A stretch of DNA of 16,808 nt from Chlamydiota bacterium (GCA_021772235.1 JAJFMI010000153.1:1-16808), one strand, 5' to 3'; positions 1 through 7,666 are shown, counted from the first letter of the stretch. Translations and numbers: made by a program. The notes: generated by a model from the letters alone, not told the origin.

Positions 1-526
1 GAAAACTTTTCACATCGGGAAAAAGTGTGGGGCTGGGGCCAATGGCGCGTGTGAGCACCATCTTGGTTTTTTGCGGCTCTCTTGTTTTGCGCAAATGATC
101 TGAGGAGAGACGAGAAAGTTCGCCATTGCGAAGGCGATATAAGCGACTATCACCGACATGTCCCATGATAAGAAAGCGATCGTAAAAAAGGCAGCTTGTT
201 AAAGTTGAGCCCATGCCTTTGTAATGGGGAAAGCGCAAACTCATTTCGTGCACACGTTCGTTTGTGTTGATGAAAAGCTGCTTAAGTAGTTGGCAGATCT
301 CTTCTCGCTTCCACTGTTTTGGTAAAAGTGTGCGGCGGATAGAAGAGAGTAAATAATTCACTGCTTCTTTTGCCGCGACCTCTCCTGCTTTATGTCCCCC
401 CATGCCATCTGCTAAAACATAAAACTGTTGTGATGACAACGCACCGAAAAAGTCTTCATTGTTTTTACGAACAAGGCCTCGGTCAGTCGCTCCGTGATAT
501 AAAATGTCCAAATTATGCACCGGCAT
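1..526 (-). CDS. PP2C-family Ser/Thr protein phosphatase (3' end outside window)
   Basis: Metal-dependent (Mn/Mg) phosphatase of the bacterial Stp/PrpC type, expected to reverse Ser/Thr kinase phosphorylation in the cytosol. I translated 175 codons from the ATG at 526-524; the frame stays open to base 1, so the C-terminus is missing. Motifs in order: TDRGLVRKNNED (residues 14-25, with the metal-binding acidic residue), ADGMGGHKAGEVAA (39-52, with the catalytic-site Asp-Gly), GMGST (104-108), HVGDSRLYR (123-131) and LTRAIG (158-163). The stretch between SDH (142-144) and LTRAIG is short for the family. It lies 31 bases downstream of the CPBP protease gene and may share its transcript, although a good -35/-10 pair sits directly before the ATG. 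Chlamydiaceae carry one such phosphatase (CT259 in my memory). The family call is secure; the target is unknown. Confidence 0.9.
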   Translation of the reverse strand, partial: MPVHNLDILYHGATDRGLVRKNNEDFFGALSSQQFYVLADGMGGHKAGEVAAKEAVNYLLSSIRRTLLPKQWKREEICQLLKQLFINTNERVHEMSLRFPHYKGMGSTLTSCLFYDRFLIMGHVGDSRLYRLRNGELSRLSSDHLRKTREPQKTKMVLTRAIGPSPTLFPDVKSF

Positions 527-532
527 AAGAAC

Positions 533-561
533 AGTATAAAAATCTGATCGTTTAACCTCAA
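533..561 (-). promoter_or_regulatory. Candidate sigma70-type promoter for the PP2C gene
   Basis: Reading the minus strand, TTGAGG (561-556), a 17-base spacer and TATACT (538-533) resemble the consensus. The -10 box ends six bases before the PP2C ATG, so transcription would begin at or next to the start codon. No Shine-Dalgarno sequence is visible. The -35 box overlaps the stop codon of the upstream CPBP gene. This is a by-eye match and may be fortuitous. Confidence 0.35.
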
Positions 562-1397
562 GATGAATAGATCAGCCAGGAAGTTGTGGCAGCATTAAAA
601 AGAATGTGGAGGAAAAGGCAGGAAGCAATTGAGCGCTGTCTTTCATAAATGTAGCCGAGGAAAAGTCCTAAAACAAAGAGCATTGGCAGAAGAATAAAGT
701 TCCCGACTTCTTGCTGCGCAGAAAAGTGTAGCAGACTAAAACCTAATGAACTGAGTAAAATCGCCGCTTTTATTCCTAGTTTTTTGCGCAAATAGCCCTG
801 CAGTGTGACGCGGAAGAGGAACTCTTCAACAAATGGTCCAACAAAAGCAATGATCACAACCATTGGAATTAGCAGTTTAGGATGACCGATCATCTCTTTT
901 AAAATGCGCACCGCATTTTGTTCAGGACCCAACGTACCAAAAATCTTCAAGACAATGGTGGCTAGTAACTCACTTAAAAAAAAGATCACCGGAAGAGCGA
1001 TTAAATAGGCGATAAATCCAATTTTTATATCAGCGCCGATACTCTCTCCGTCATCTTTGATTAGGGGGCGAATCGAAACTTTTTTGCCGAATCGAAAGTA
1101 GACAAAAAAGAGGAGGGGAATGAGGGCAAAGGCGGTAATATTAATATATGCTACAGCTTGTAGCATTGTAGCAATAGGCACCTTAAAAAGACGCAAGAGT
1201 AGGGGGGAGAGAAGAATGATGCTACCGTAATAAATCGCAAAAACAACAAGAACATCAAACCAGCAGAGGGGATTTTCTTTTGGCCACATAACAAGAGAGC
1301 GAAAAAAGCCCTTGCGCTTTGCGAAAAAACAAACAAAGAGAGCAAAAAGTCCCAAGAGAATAATACCGCTTAGCGGAAGAAGCTCTTTTGGGGTCAT
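558..1397 (-). CDS. CPBP-family intramembrane metalloprotease
   Basis: A 279-residue polytopic membrane protein of the CPBP (Abi/CAAX protease-like, Rce1-type) glutamic intramembrane protease family. The three signature motifs are present and in order: EEFLFR at residues 191-196 (the paired glutamates activate water), FSLLH at 220-224 and HILFN at 264-268. Hydrophobic segments lie near residues 8-25, 46-70, 83-101, 125-151, 174-190, 209-224, 236-250 and 257-275, consistent with about eight membrane spans. The ATG overlaps the stop codon of the upstream lipoprotein gene in an ATGA arrangement, which points to translational coupling. The bacterial substrate of such proteins is rarely known. Coupling to a lipoprotein may hint at a shared envelope role, but that is inference only. 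Confidence 0.88.
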   Translation of the reverse strand: MTPKELLPLSGIILLGLFALFVCFFAKRKGFFRSLVMWPKENPLCWFDVLVVFAIYYGSIILLSPLLLRLFKVPIATMLQAVAYINITAFALIPLLFFVYFRFGKKVSIRPLIKDDGESIGADIKIGFIAYLIALPVIFFLSELLATIVLKIFGTLGPEQNAVRILKEMIGHPKLLIPMVVIIAFVGPFVEEFLFRVTLQGYLRKKLGIKAAILLSSLGFSLLHFSAQQEVGNFILLPMLFVLGLFLGYIYERQRSIASCLFLHILFNAATTSWLIYSS

Positions 1398-2056
1398 CGA
1401 CTCTTTGCTAGGAGAATGTAACTTTCAATTCTTTTAGTGATTGCACGGGTAAATTGTGCATGCGCTAAACCATAAGGTGTGACATGAAAGCTATATTTGC
1501 CCCAGCCGCTCTTTGTATAATCTACATTAGAGAGCCACTTTGGTACGTGGTGAGTGCGTTGCACAAGTTCTTGTAAAACGATCTCAGGCTGCTCGCCTCG
1601 CAAATCAAAAATGCGCAAACGCATTGTTAGATGCAACTCATGTGGAGTTTTTACATCACCCTCTTCTTCAAGAAACTCATCATTTGTTATGGGAACCATT
1701 TCATGATCGACAAGTTCCATAAAAACGACAAACTCATTACCAGCAAAAGTTTCCTTGGTCCATGAGACTTCCGTGCCAAAAGGTTTATGACGCTCATCCA
1801 ATCCTGCAGTCATTTTTGCAACTGCATCATCTGAAACGAGAAAAATTTTAGAACGTTTGGATAATTTTTCTTCAATTGTTTGTGTAAACTCTTCTGTCAG
1901 ACTCCAGGGCAGTTTGGCATCGCTATGATCAAAAATAGGAATTAGAGCGACGACGGGTTTTGCTTTGCCATCTTTGTGAAAACGACTTGCAACTTCCTCG
2001 CTATTGCGGGAGCATGCAGCAAACAAAAATAGAGATAAAATGAGAAATTTTTTCAT
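1394..2056 (-). CDS. Small lipoprotein of unknown function
   Basis: A 220-residue protein with a type II (lipoprotein) signal peptide: Met-Lys-Lys, a hydrophobic core, and the lipobox FAAC with the lipidated cysteine at residue 15. Mature residues after about 30 contain an alternating hydrophobic stretch, VVALIPIFDHSD (34-45), followed by a helix and a second strand (KIFLVSDDAV). That order recalls the compact alpha/beta fold of LpoB/CsgG-like periplasmic lipoproteins, but I see no diagnostic motif and do not claim the family. It starts nine bases after the glgX stop, with a GGAG two bases before the ATG. It overlaps the CPBP gene downstream by four bases. It is probably an envelope protein facing the periplasm. 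Confidence 0.75.
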   Translation of the reverse strand: MKKFLILSLFLFAACSRNSEEVASRFHKDGKAKPVVALIPIFDHSDAKLPWSLTEEFTQTIEEKLSKRSKIFLVSDDAVAKMTAGLDERHKPFGTEVSWTKETFAGNEFVVFMELVDHEMVPITNDEFLEEEGDVKTPHELHLTMRLRIFDLRGEQPEIVLQELVQRTHHVPKWLSNVDYTKSGWGKYSFHVTPYGLAHAQFTRAITKRIESYILLAKSR

Positions 2057-2065
2057 AGCTCCAGA

Positions 2066-3814
2066 TTAACAAATTTTTCCCCTAAGTACAAGTATGCTAT
2101 GTGCTTTTATTTTATTGAATTTTTTTTCATTTGACGTGTCGATCAATAAATCCCAATCGCTTGACGGGAGAGTGAGATCTAAATCTTCATAAAAAGCATT
2201 AAACGCAAAGTAGAATTGCTCGTTATTTTCCACATCTTGCAGGGTAACAGCAAGAAAGCGCCCCTCTTTTGACCACTCCATTTGATGAGGAATTATTCCA
2301 TGCCAGTGAATGGAATCAGCGTGAAAGAAAGTATTTTTGCGGAAAATTGCATGCTCTTTTCGCAAGCGAATGAGCATTTTAATAAATTCTGTAAAGGGAT
2401 GCTTCTGCCAAGGAAAATGCGTGAGCTTGTTATCCTGGCACCAAGGATTATTATTCCCATAACGCGTTTGCGCGACCTCATCACCGGAAACAATTAATGG
2501 AATACCAAGCGAGCAAAAAAGAATAACGGCGGTGTTATGCATCTGGCGCTTGCGTAAATCGATGATTTCGGAATCTTCAGTAGCGCCTTCAGCGCCACAG
2601 TTCCAACTCTCATTATGATCCGACCCATCGCGATTTTCTTCGCCATTATCCCAGTTATGCTTCTCATTGTAAGAGAAAAGATCGTGCAAAGAGAAACCAT
2701 CATGAGCAGTAATATAGTTCACAGAACGCAGAGGTTGATCATAGATCTCATCTGACCCAATAAAAGAACTGGCAAAAGCACCAAGCTGACCATCCGTTCC
2801 TTTTAGAAAACGGCGGACGACATCGCGATAGTGACCATTCCATTCGGCAAAACGTTTTCCGGGAAAACTGCCCACTTGATAAAGACCACCGGGATCCCAC
2901 GGCTCAGCAAAAAGTTTTACATCTTGCAAGGCGGGATCGTTTTCAATAGCGCGAATAAGAGGTGGATCGGTAAGGGGGTTACCGGATGAGTCGCGGGTGA
3001 GGCAGGAGGCGAGATCAAAGCGAAACCCATCGATCTGAAATTCTGTAGCAAAGTAGCGCAGAGATTCGAGAATAAGAGATTGCATCGGTTCGCTATTTGC
3101 CGAAAGCGTATTGCCACAACCAGAGGCGTTGGCAAAATCGCCTTGGATGTAATAACTTTGTGGATCGATTTGCAAAAAAGCATCAGAGTGATTGTAGACA
3201 ACATCTAAAATCACCTCTATCCCAACGCGATGCAGCTCGCGAATCAGCTCTTTGAGCTCAGTAACTGGATCGCCATTTGCAAAACGGGCCATTGGCGCAA
3301 AAAAACTTTCCGAAGAGTAGCCCCAAAAATTATTTCCTTTGGTCTCATCAAACTCAAAAAGTGGCATCAATTCGACTGCAGTGATTCCTAGATCAACAAG
3401 ATAGGGAATTTTTTCGCGCATACCGGCAAAAGTCCCAGGAGTAGAAACCTTTGATGAGGCGTCTTGTGTAAAACCGCGCACGTGCACCTCGTAGATAATG
3501 AGATCGGAAGGCGAAAGCTGTGGTTTTTTTGTTTCTTGCCAGTCAAAAGGGGATGGATCAGATAAAAAAGCGCGCTTTGAGGAGCCCTTTCCCCAAATGC
3601 GCGGCGCAGCAATTTGTTTTGCCATCGGATCCAATACCTCATTCCCATCCACGAGAAAGGAATATGACGTAGAGTTCCCAGTTTCGACTTGTGAAGACCA
3701 TGTGGAACCGTTTTGGGAAAGAGGAGAGCGCGAAAATAGGCGCTCATTTTCGAAAAGTTGCACCTCAATATTTTTGGCAGATCGAGAGAAAATTGAAAAA
3801 TTTCTTATACTCAT
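2066..3814 (-). CDS. glgX: Glycogen debranching enzyme (isoamylase-type GH13) GlgX
   Basis: Hydrolyses alpha-1,6 branch points of glycogen or limit dextrins in the cytosol. The 582 residues show an N-terminal CBM48-like beta domain (about 1-90) and a GH13 barrel with all four conserved regions: DVVYNH (204-209), GFRFDLAS (263-270, nucleophile Asp267), AEPWD (303-307, acid/base Glu304) and TAHDG (369-373, stabilising Asp372). The C-terminal beta domain runs from about 500. It is shorter than most GlgX proteins (roughly 650-700 residues), mainly at the N-terminus, where the usual segment before NFSIFS is absent. An in-frame TAA ten codons upstream of the chosen ATG rules out a longer version. 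The start lacks a clear Shine-Dalgarno sequence. It diverges from slc1, an arrangement I recall from Chlamydia (CT042/CT043), and leads the lipoprotein-CPBP run. Confidence 0.92.
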   Translation of the reverse strand: MSIRNFSIFSRSAKNIEVQLFENERLFSRSPLSQNGSTWSSQVETGNSTSYSFLVDGNEVLDPMAKQIAAPRIWGKGSSKRAFLSDPSPFDWQETKKPQLSPSDLIIYEVHVRGFTQDASSKVSTPGTFAGMREKIPYLVDLGITAVELMPLFEFDETKGNNFWGYSSESFFAPMARFANGDPVTELKELIRELHRVGIEVILDVVYNHSDAFLQIDPQSYYIQGDFANASGCGNTLSANSEPMQSLILESLRYFATEFQIDGFRFDLASCLTRDSSGNPLTDPPLIRAIENDPALQDVKLFAEPWDPGGLYQVGSFPGKRFAEWNGHYRDVVRRFLKGTDGQLGAFASSFIGSDEIYDQPLRSVNYITAHDGFSLHDLFSYNEKHNWDNGEENRDGSDHNESWNCGAEGATEDSEIIDLRKRQMHNTAVILFCSLGIPLIVSGDEVAQTRYGNNNPWCQDNKLTHFPWQKHPFTEFIKMLIRLRKEHAIFRKNTFFHADSIHWHGIIPHQMEWSKEGRFLAVTLQDVENNEQFYFAFNAFYEDLDLTLPSSDWDLLIDTSNEKKFNKIKAHSILVLRGKIC

Positions 3815-3822
3815 AGAGCTAA

Positions 3823-3875
3823 CATATATCCTAAGCCTGATTTAGGTTGCAAAAATTAAAGATTCGTGTAATAAT
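3823..3875. promoter_or_regulatory. Divergent glgX/slc1 promoter region sharing one TTGCAA box
   Basis: TTGCAA (3847-3852) is its own reverse complement and can act as the -35 box in both directions. Rightward, a 17-base spacer leads to AATAAT (3870-3875), about 23-30 bases before the slc1 ATG. Leftward, an 18-base spacer leads to TATATG (3828-3823), eight bases before the glgX ATG. Inside the leftward spacer lies an inverted repeat, CCTAA (3830-3834) and TTAGG (3842-3846), which could be an operator. The boxes are seen in the sequence; the function is inferred. Confidence 0.4.
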
Positions 3876-3904
3876 GGATACAGAAAGCTATAAGGAGCAC
3901 GCTT

Positions 3905-4450
3905 ATGTCCTATGAAAATGCAAAACAGAATTTGCAAGAATTTGGGAAAGAACTTAGTCTTGAACTCGCGTTTGATGAAAACCACACATGTATTCTTGGC
4001 ATTGACAATGCCTTTTCACTACACCTAACATATGAACCTAATTCAGATCGCCTCTATCTTTATTCACCAGTATTGGATGGATTACCAAAAGATGATGCGA
4101 CAAAGCTAAAACTTTACGAAGGTCTTCTAGAAGGCTCTATGCTTGGCGGCCAAATGGCTGGCGGGGGAGTTGGAGTTGCTGTTCGTGAAGAACTCATCTT
4201 GATGCACTGTGTGCTAGAAATGGGTGCCGGAACAGAATCTTCTGCACTGCGACGCTTTGCTCCACTCTTTGTAGAAGCAGTGGAAAAATGGCGTGAAAAA
4301 GCAAAAGCTGTGATGGAAGGACGCGAACTGCCAAAAGATGATCGCATGATGCCACCAATGGGTGGTGGAAAACCTCCAATACCAGGTATCGGTGGTGATG
4401 ATAAAGGTGGACCGAAGCCAGGTGGCGACGATCGCTTTATCAAAATTTAG
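3905..4450 (+). CDS. slc1: Type III secretion chaperone, Slc1-like (CesT/SycE fold)
   Basis: Class I type III secretion chaperones bind the N-terminal region of effectors in the cytosol and deliver them to the secretion ATPase. In Chlamydia trachomatis Slc1 (CT043) serves Tarp, TepP and TmeA among others. This 181-residue protein matches Slc1 as I remember it over most of its length, including AFDENHTCIL (22-31), FSLHLTYEPNSDRLYLYSP (37-55), the very conserved LEGSMLGGQMAGGGVGVA (75-92) and LILMHCVLEM (97-106). The Gly/Pro-rich tail (147-181) is longer than I recall for the chlamydial protein. The start is supported by AAGGAG (3892-3897) seven bases before the ATG. It diverges from glgX, ends 11 bases inside the convergent dnaA paralog, and has a hairpin terminator downstream. 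Confidence 0.92.
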   Translation: MSYENAKQNLQEFGKELSLELAFDENHTCILGIDNAFSLHLTYEPNSDRLYLYSPVLDGLPKDDATKLKLYEGLLEGSMLGGQMAGGGVGVAVREELILMHCVLEMGAGTESSALRRFAPLFVEAVEKWREKAKAVMEGRELPKDDRMMPPMGGGKPPIPGIGGDDKGGPKPGGDDRFIKI

Positions 4451-5744
4451 ATAGACGTCTTTCTATATCGCATAGATACGTATGCATTTCTCGGCTCTCC
4501 TTATGGAGAGCCTCTTCTATGTTCTTAACAGAACTCATTACAGTCGAATGGTCCTTTGAAAACGTATGGCCAATCTTTGTATAGGGCATCTTCAGCTTAT
4601 TTCTGCAGAGATACATCGCCAACTGTCTTGGCAAGACAAACTCTCGACACTGCGATTTACCTAAAATATCTTCATGTTTAATGCCAAAAACCTCCGCCAC
4701 CACATGCGCGAGGACTTCCGAAGTGAGCGCGGCACCTTTTTCCTTTTTGCATAGCTCCTGTAAAAAGCCTTTTGCCTCATTCAAGTGTATACGTTCTTTC
4801 TTACCCAAGTGGGAACGCAAAACAAGCGCATTGAGCGCCTCTATTAGCGCTGTAGTTGTAGAAAACTCATCCAGCAAATAGTCCACCACCTCACCTGTTA
4901 AAGGAAAGCAGAGCTCCTCAGAGCGCTTAACTACAATTTCTCGGCAGAGCCTTTCAGTTGGCTTAGTAAGAGTTAATGTTAACCCCCACTCAAAACGACT
5001 AACAAGGCGCTCTTCGATATCTCCCAATAATCCTTGAGGAATATTGCTACTCAAAACAATCTGTTTTCCCGCCGTGTGCAGTAAATTGAACGTGTGGAAA
5101 AATTCCTCTTGCGTCGCCTTTCTCTTAGCCAGCTCATGCACATCATCGAAGAGCAGTACATCGATCTCACGATAGACCTTGCGAAATTTTTCCATCTCGC
5201 CCCCGCGAATCGCACTGACAACATGCCGCATAAAATTCTCAGCACAGACATAAAAGACCCTTAAACCCTCCTGACGCATCTTTTTACAAAGCGCCATCAA
5301 TAAATGGCTTTTTCCCGAACCCTTAGGGCCATAGAGATAGATCGGATTAAACTCCTCCAACTTTCCAGCTTCTTGAAAGATCTGAAAAGTCATGTGATTT
5401 TCCTTATCACAGACAAAGTTTTCAAAATGCGCGTAAGGATCAACAGAATCGCAAGTAAAATGCAGTTGCTGCTTTACCTCTTGGTGAGGAGTTTCAGAAA
5501 TGATGTTTTGCTTAGCTAAGGCGACATGAATGCGGATAGGTTTTCCAGAAACCGTTTTGAGTTCAGCTTCGGCCTTGCTGCGCAGATGTTGCTCGAACCA
5601 TTCGCGCACAAAAGCGTCAGCTACTTCTAGATACAAGTTGCGCGCATCAAATTGTGCAATAGAAATAGAAGAGAGCCACTTTTTACAATTAGCGGCTCCC
5701 AATTCAACTTCTTGTTTTTTTACGAAACGAATCCACTCTTTCAT
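4440..5744 (-). CDS. dnaA: DnaA paralog (chromosomal replication initiator family)
   Basis: AAA+ initiator that binds DnaA boxes and melts the origin. Chlamydiae usually encode two dnaA genes; in C. trachomatis I recall one (CT250) beside the yidC gene CT251, so this 434-residue copy probably corresponds to that one. Domain I is about residues 1-78 and the linker is short. The ATPase domain has Walker A GPKGSGKS (139-146), Walker B LLFDD (197-201), sensor-like LSSN (231-234) and box VII ERLVSRFEWG (245-254). The domain IV helix-turn-helix includes PRQLAMYLCR (372-381) and the signature IGHTFSKDHSTV (391-402). Two departures from the usual family are Walker A (normally GGVGLGKT) and Lys397 where most DnaA proteins have Arg before Asp-His. 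The last codons overlap slc1 by 11 bases, and codons 411-418 carry the slc1 terminator. No origin-like DnaA box cluster was noticed in the window. Confidence 0.9.
   Translation of the reverse strand: MKEWIRFVKKQEVELGAANCKKWLSSISIAQFDARNLYLEVADAFVREWFEQHLRSKAEAELKTVSGKPIRIHVALAKQNIISETPHQEVKQQLHFTCDSVDPYAHFENFVCDKENHMTFQIFQEAGKLEEFNPIYLYGPKGSGKSHLLMALCKKMRQEGLRVFYVCAENFMRHVVSAIRGGEMEKFRKVYREIDVLLFDDVHELAKRKATQEEFFHTFNLLHTAGKQIVLSSNIPQGLLGDIEERLVSRFEWGLTLTLTKPTERLCREIVVKRSEELCFPLTGEVVDYLLDEFSTTTALIEALNALVLRSHLGKKERIHLNEAKGFLQELCKKEKGAALTSEVLAHVVAEVFGIKHEDILGKSQCREFVLPRQLAMYLCRNKLKMPYTKIGHTFSKDHSTVMSSVKNIEEALHKESREMHTYLCDIERRLSKF
4493..4512 (+). terminator. Intrinsic terminator for slc1, inside the dnaA coding region
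   Basis: Perfect 8-base-pair hairpin GGCTCTCC-TTAT-GGAGAGCC with six G:C pairs and a four-base loop. On the plus strand it is followed by 4513-4526, where 9 of 14 bases are T. It lies 43 bases after the slc1 stop. On the minus strand the downstream side is not T-rich, so it should act only on slc1 transcription. It occupies dnaA codons 411-418. Confidence 0.6.
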
Positions 5745-5770
5745 TACTTCTAGAGCTTAAAAGATAAGGC

Positions 5771-5788
5771 GTTTCTATTGCAAGAAAC
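5771..5788 (-). terminator. Weak hairpin, possible terminator after the J-domain gene
   Basis: On the minus strand a 6-base-pair stem (GTTTCT/AGAAAC) with a six-base loop starts two bases after the J-domain gene stop. It is followed by GCCTTATCTTTTAAG, which is moderately T-rich; AAG/CTT can extend the stem past a two-base bulge. It would separate the orphan gene from dnaA, whose ATG is only 26 bases further on. Confidence 0.35.
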
Positions 5789-5789
5789 C

Positions 5790-7583
5790 TTAGGATTTCA
5801 ATGCTGAAACTTCACCTAAGATGCTAGAAACTTCAAAAGGAATTTCATTTGCAGGCCAAGGGTTGTCCCTAGCAATACGATCCTTGTTATTCCTTATAAA
5901 TTTTAAGAAGGAATCAACTGCAAACTGTAGCGGATTTTTGTCGGGTGCAATCTGTAATTTAGCATTTTCCCAATTTTCAATTCTCTCAAAAGCATTACTC
6001 AGTTTTTGCGATTTTTCAGTTGCTTCTAAAAAGTTATCAAGGTTTCTATCTGGATGATCCCTGCGTTGAAGTTGACGGTATCGCGTTCGGATCTTTGAGA
6101 ATTCTAAACTTCTTTCAACTTCTAAGGTTTGGTAGTCTTCATCTGTTGGCCTTTCGATATCATTGCCAACTGCGTCATTATGTATGATATGTAAAGATTT
6201 CCAGATAGCTGGGAGTTGGCTCAGCTTCATTCTTTCATCATCTAATAGAGTAGGGATAAAACTTTTTAGCAGTTTGTCACATGTCGGTTCATGTAGAAAC
6301 CACTGAAAAAATTGCGGAATATCTTGCTCAAGGTTCTCTTTTTTTAAGACTGTTTTTGCAATTAGACTTGTACAAGTTTCAATGGGCAAACCAAAAACTA
6401 GAAAGGATATTGATTTGTTAAAAAGGATTTCTAGGTCCATTTTTACGAAAGAATCAACAGTTTCTTCTGAAAGGAGTTTTGTTTTTTGAACTTCTAAAAT
6501 TTGATTGATAGTCTCTTTTTGATCAGTTCTTTCTAGTATTAGGGTTAATATTATAGAAAGTTCTCCTGGGGTAAATATATTCTCAAGTTTTTTAAATTGT
6601 GAGTTCAAATCTTCTGATGATACTTGAAAAAGCAAGGAACTAGCTACTTTTGATAAAAAAGTTCCCCTGGGTTCTACGGTTTCGAAGATAATCTCCCTAA
6701 ATAGGTTAAAGAGGTTATCAAATTCTGGTTCGTCTTTTGAGTCTGAAATAATAGTTGCTATTTGAAGAGATAATCTTGAGAATAATTCTTCATCATATGA
6801 AAATTGTTCTGACAATTGGACTAACGCTTTAAAAGACAGGACGTTTAAAAGATTATCGGTTAAGATGCTTGATTCTATTGGTTCTATTTTTGTTTCAAAG
6901 TCACCCGAAGTATTTAATTCATTGAATTCATTTTCTGTAATAGAAATTTTCAAAAGATTTAAGTGTGATCCTTGTAATTCATTAATAATTTGTTTTTTAT
7001 TATCAATAGATAAAGTTTTCCACACATCTTTATTCAAATAAAATATGGGTTTATCAGTTTGGCTAAGAGGTTTTAAAGTATTTCCGGAGTTACTTATAAC
7101 TTTTGCAAAAGCACTTTCAGACAGTATTATTTTAAGATAATGAAGTTGTAGATTGCTAAGTTTATTACAGGGGGTAGATGCTAATTTCCCTATAGAAAAA
7201 AACCTAAACCAAGATGTGAAATAAGTTTTTAATTGAGAGAAATTTAACGCAACATTAAAGTCATTAAGGCTTGGAGTTGTGTTAATGTAGTAAAATCTCG
7301 TAGAATTGATACACTTGCTTGAGATTTTGTTTATTACGATATTACCTAATACAAATAATGCAAAAGCTGCAGCAGTTTTTACAATTAATGGTTTAAAGGG
7401 AGAGAGATTGGCGGATTTTCCTTTTGTTAGTTCTTTGATAAAGCCTGATTTGTACATCTTTTCTCCCAGTGAAGCTAAGGGAAGAAAAACTACTAAACGG
7501 GGCCCCAAACATCCTAAAGAAACTAGATCAGATGAATATCCGTTGATATTATTTACGGAGAGTGAACTTGTAACCTGAGTCAT
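5790..7583 (-). CDS. Orphan protein with C-terminal J-domain-like module; candidate secreted effector
   Basis: I do not recognise this 597-residue protein as a whole. Residues 484-540 read as a DnaJ J-domain: DYQTLEVE, a basic helix (KIRTRYRQLQRRDH), the diagnostic His-Pro-Asp at 510-512, then a second helix with KLSNAFERIENW. J-domains stimulate Hsp70 ATPases. No glycine/phenylalanine or zinc-finger region follows, so it is not a housekeeping DnaJ. The first 20 residues contain 10 Ser/Thr/Asn, as is common for type III secretion signals. A hydrophobic stretch near 65-84 could cross a membrane, with a weaker one at 28-39. Most of 140-470 looks helical and leucine-rich. The gene is visibly more AT-rich than its neighbours and sits between dnaA and yidC, which I recall as adjacent in C. 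trachomatis, so it is probably an insertion or a lineage-specific gene. The ATG is preceded by AGG at a workable distance. Confidence 0.7.
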   Translation of the reverse strand: MTQVTSSLSVNNINGYSSDLVSLGCLGPRLVVFLPLASLGEKMYKSGFIKELTKGKSANLSPFKPLIVKTAAAFALFVLGNIVINKISSKCINSTRFYYINTTPSLNDFNVALNFSQLKTYFTSWFRFFSIGKLASTPCNKLSNLQLHYLKIILSESAFAKVISNSGNTLKPLSQTDKPIFYLNKDVWKTLSIDNKKQIINELQGSHLNLLKISITENEFNELNTSGDFETKIEPIESSILTDNLLNVLSFKALVQLSEQFSYDEELFSRLSLQIATIISDSKDEPEFDNLFNLFREIIFETVEPRGTFLSKVASSLLFQVSSEDLNSQFKKLENIFTPGELSIILTLILERTDQKETINQILEVQKTKLLSEETVDSFVKMDLEILFNKSISFLVFGLPIETCTSLIAKTVLKKENLEQDIPQFFQWFLHEPTCDKLLKSFIPTLLDDERMKLSQLPAIWKSLHIIHNDAVGNDIERPTDEDYQTLEVERSLEFSKIRTRYRQLQRRDHPDRNLDNFLEATEKSQKLSNAFERIENWENAKLQIAPDKNPLQFAVDSFLKFIRNNKDRIARDNPWPANEIPFEVSSILGEVSALKS

Positions 7584-7666
7584 TTTGTACCTGTGTTGTT
7601 ATATTAAGAAAATATTAACGAGACATGTGTATTTAGTCAACAGAAAATGTATGCATATATTCTATT

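Noticed and set aside
4114..4443. Proline/serine-rich minus-strand open frame inside slc1
   Set aside because: Its composition simply mirrors the Gly/Pro-rich tail of the chaperone on the other strand; no start signal or family match.
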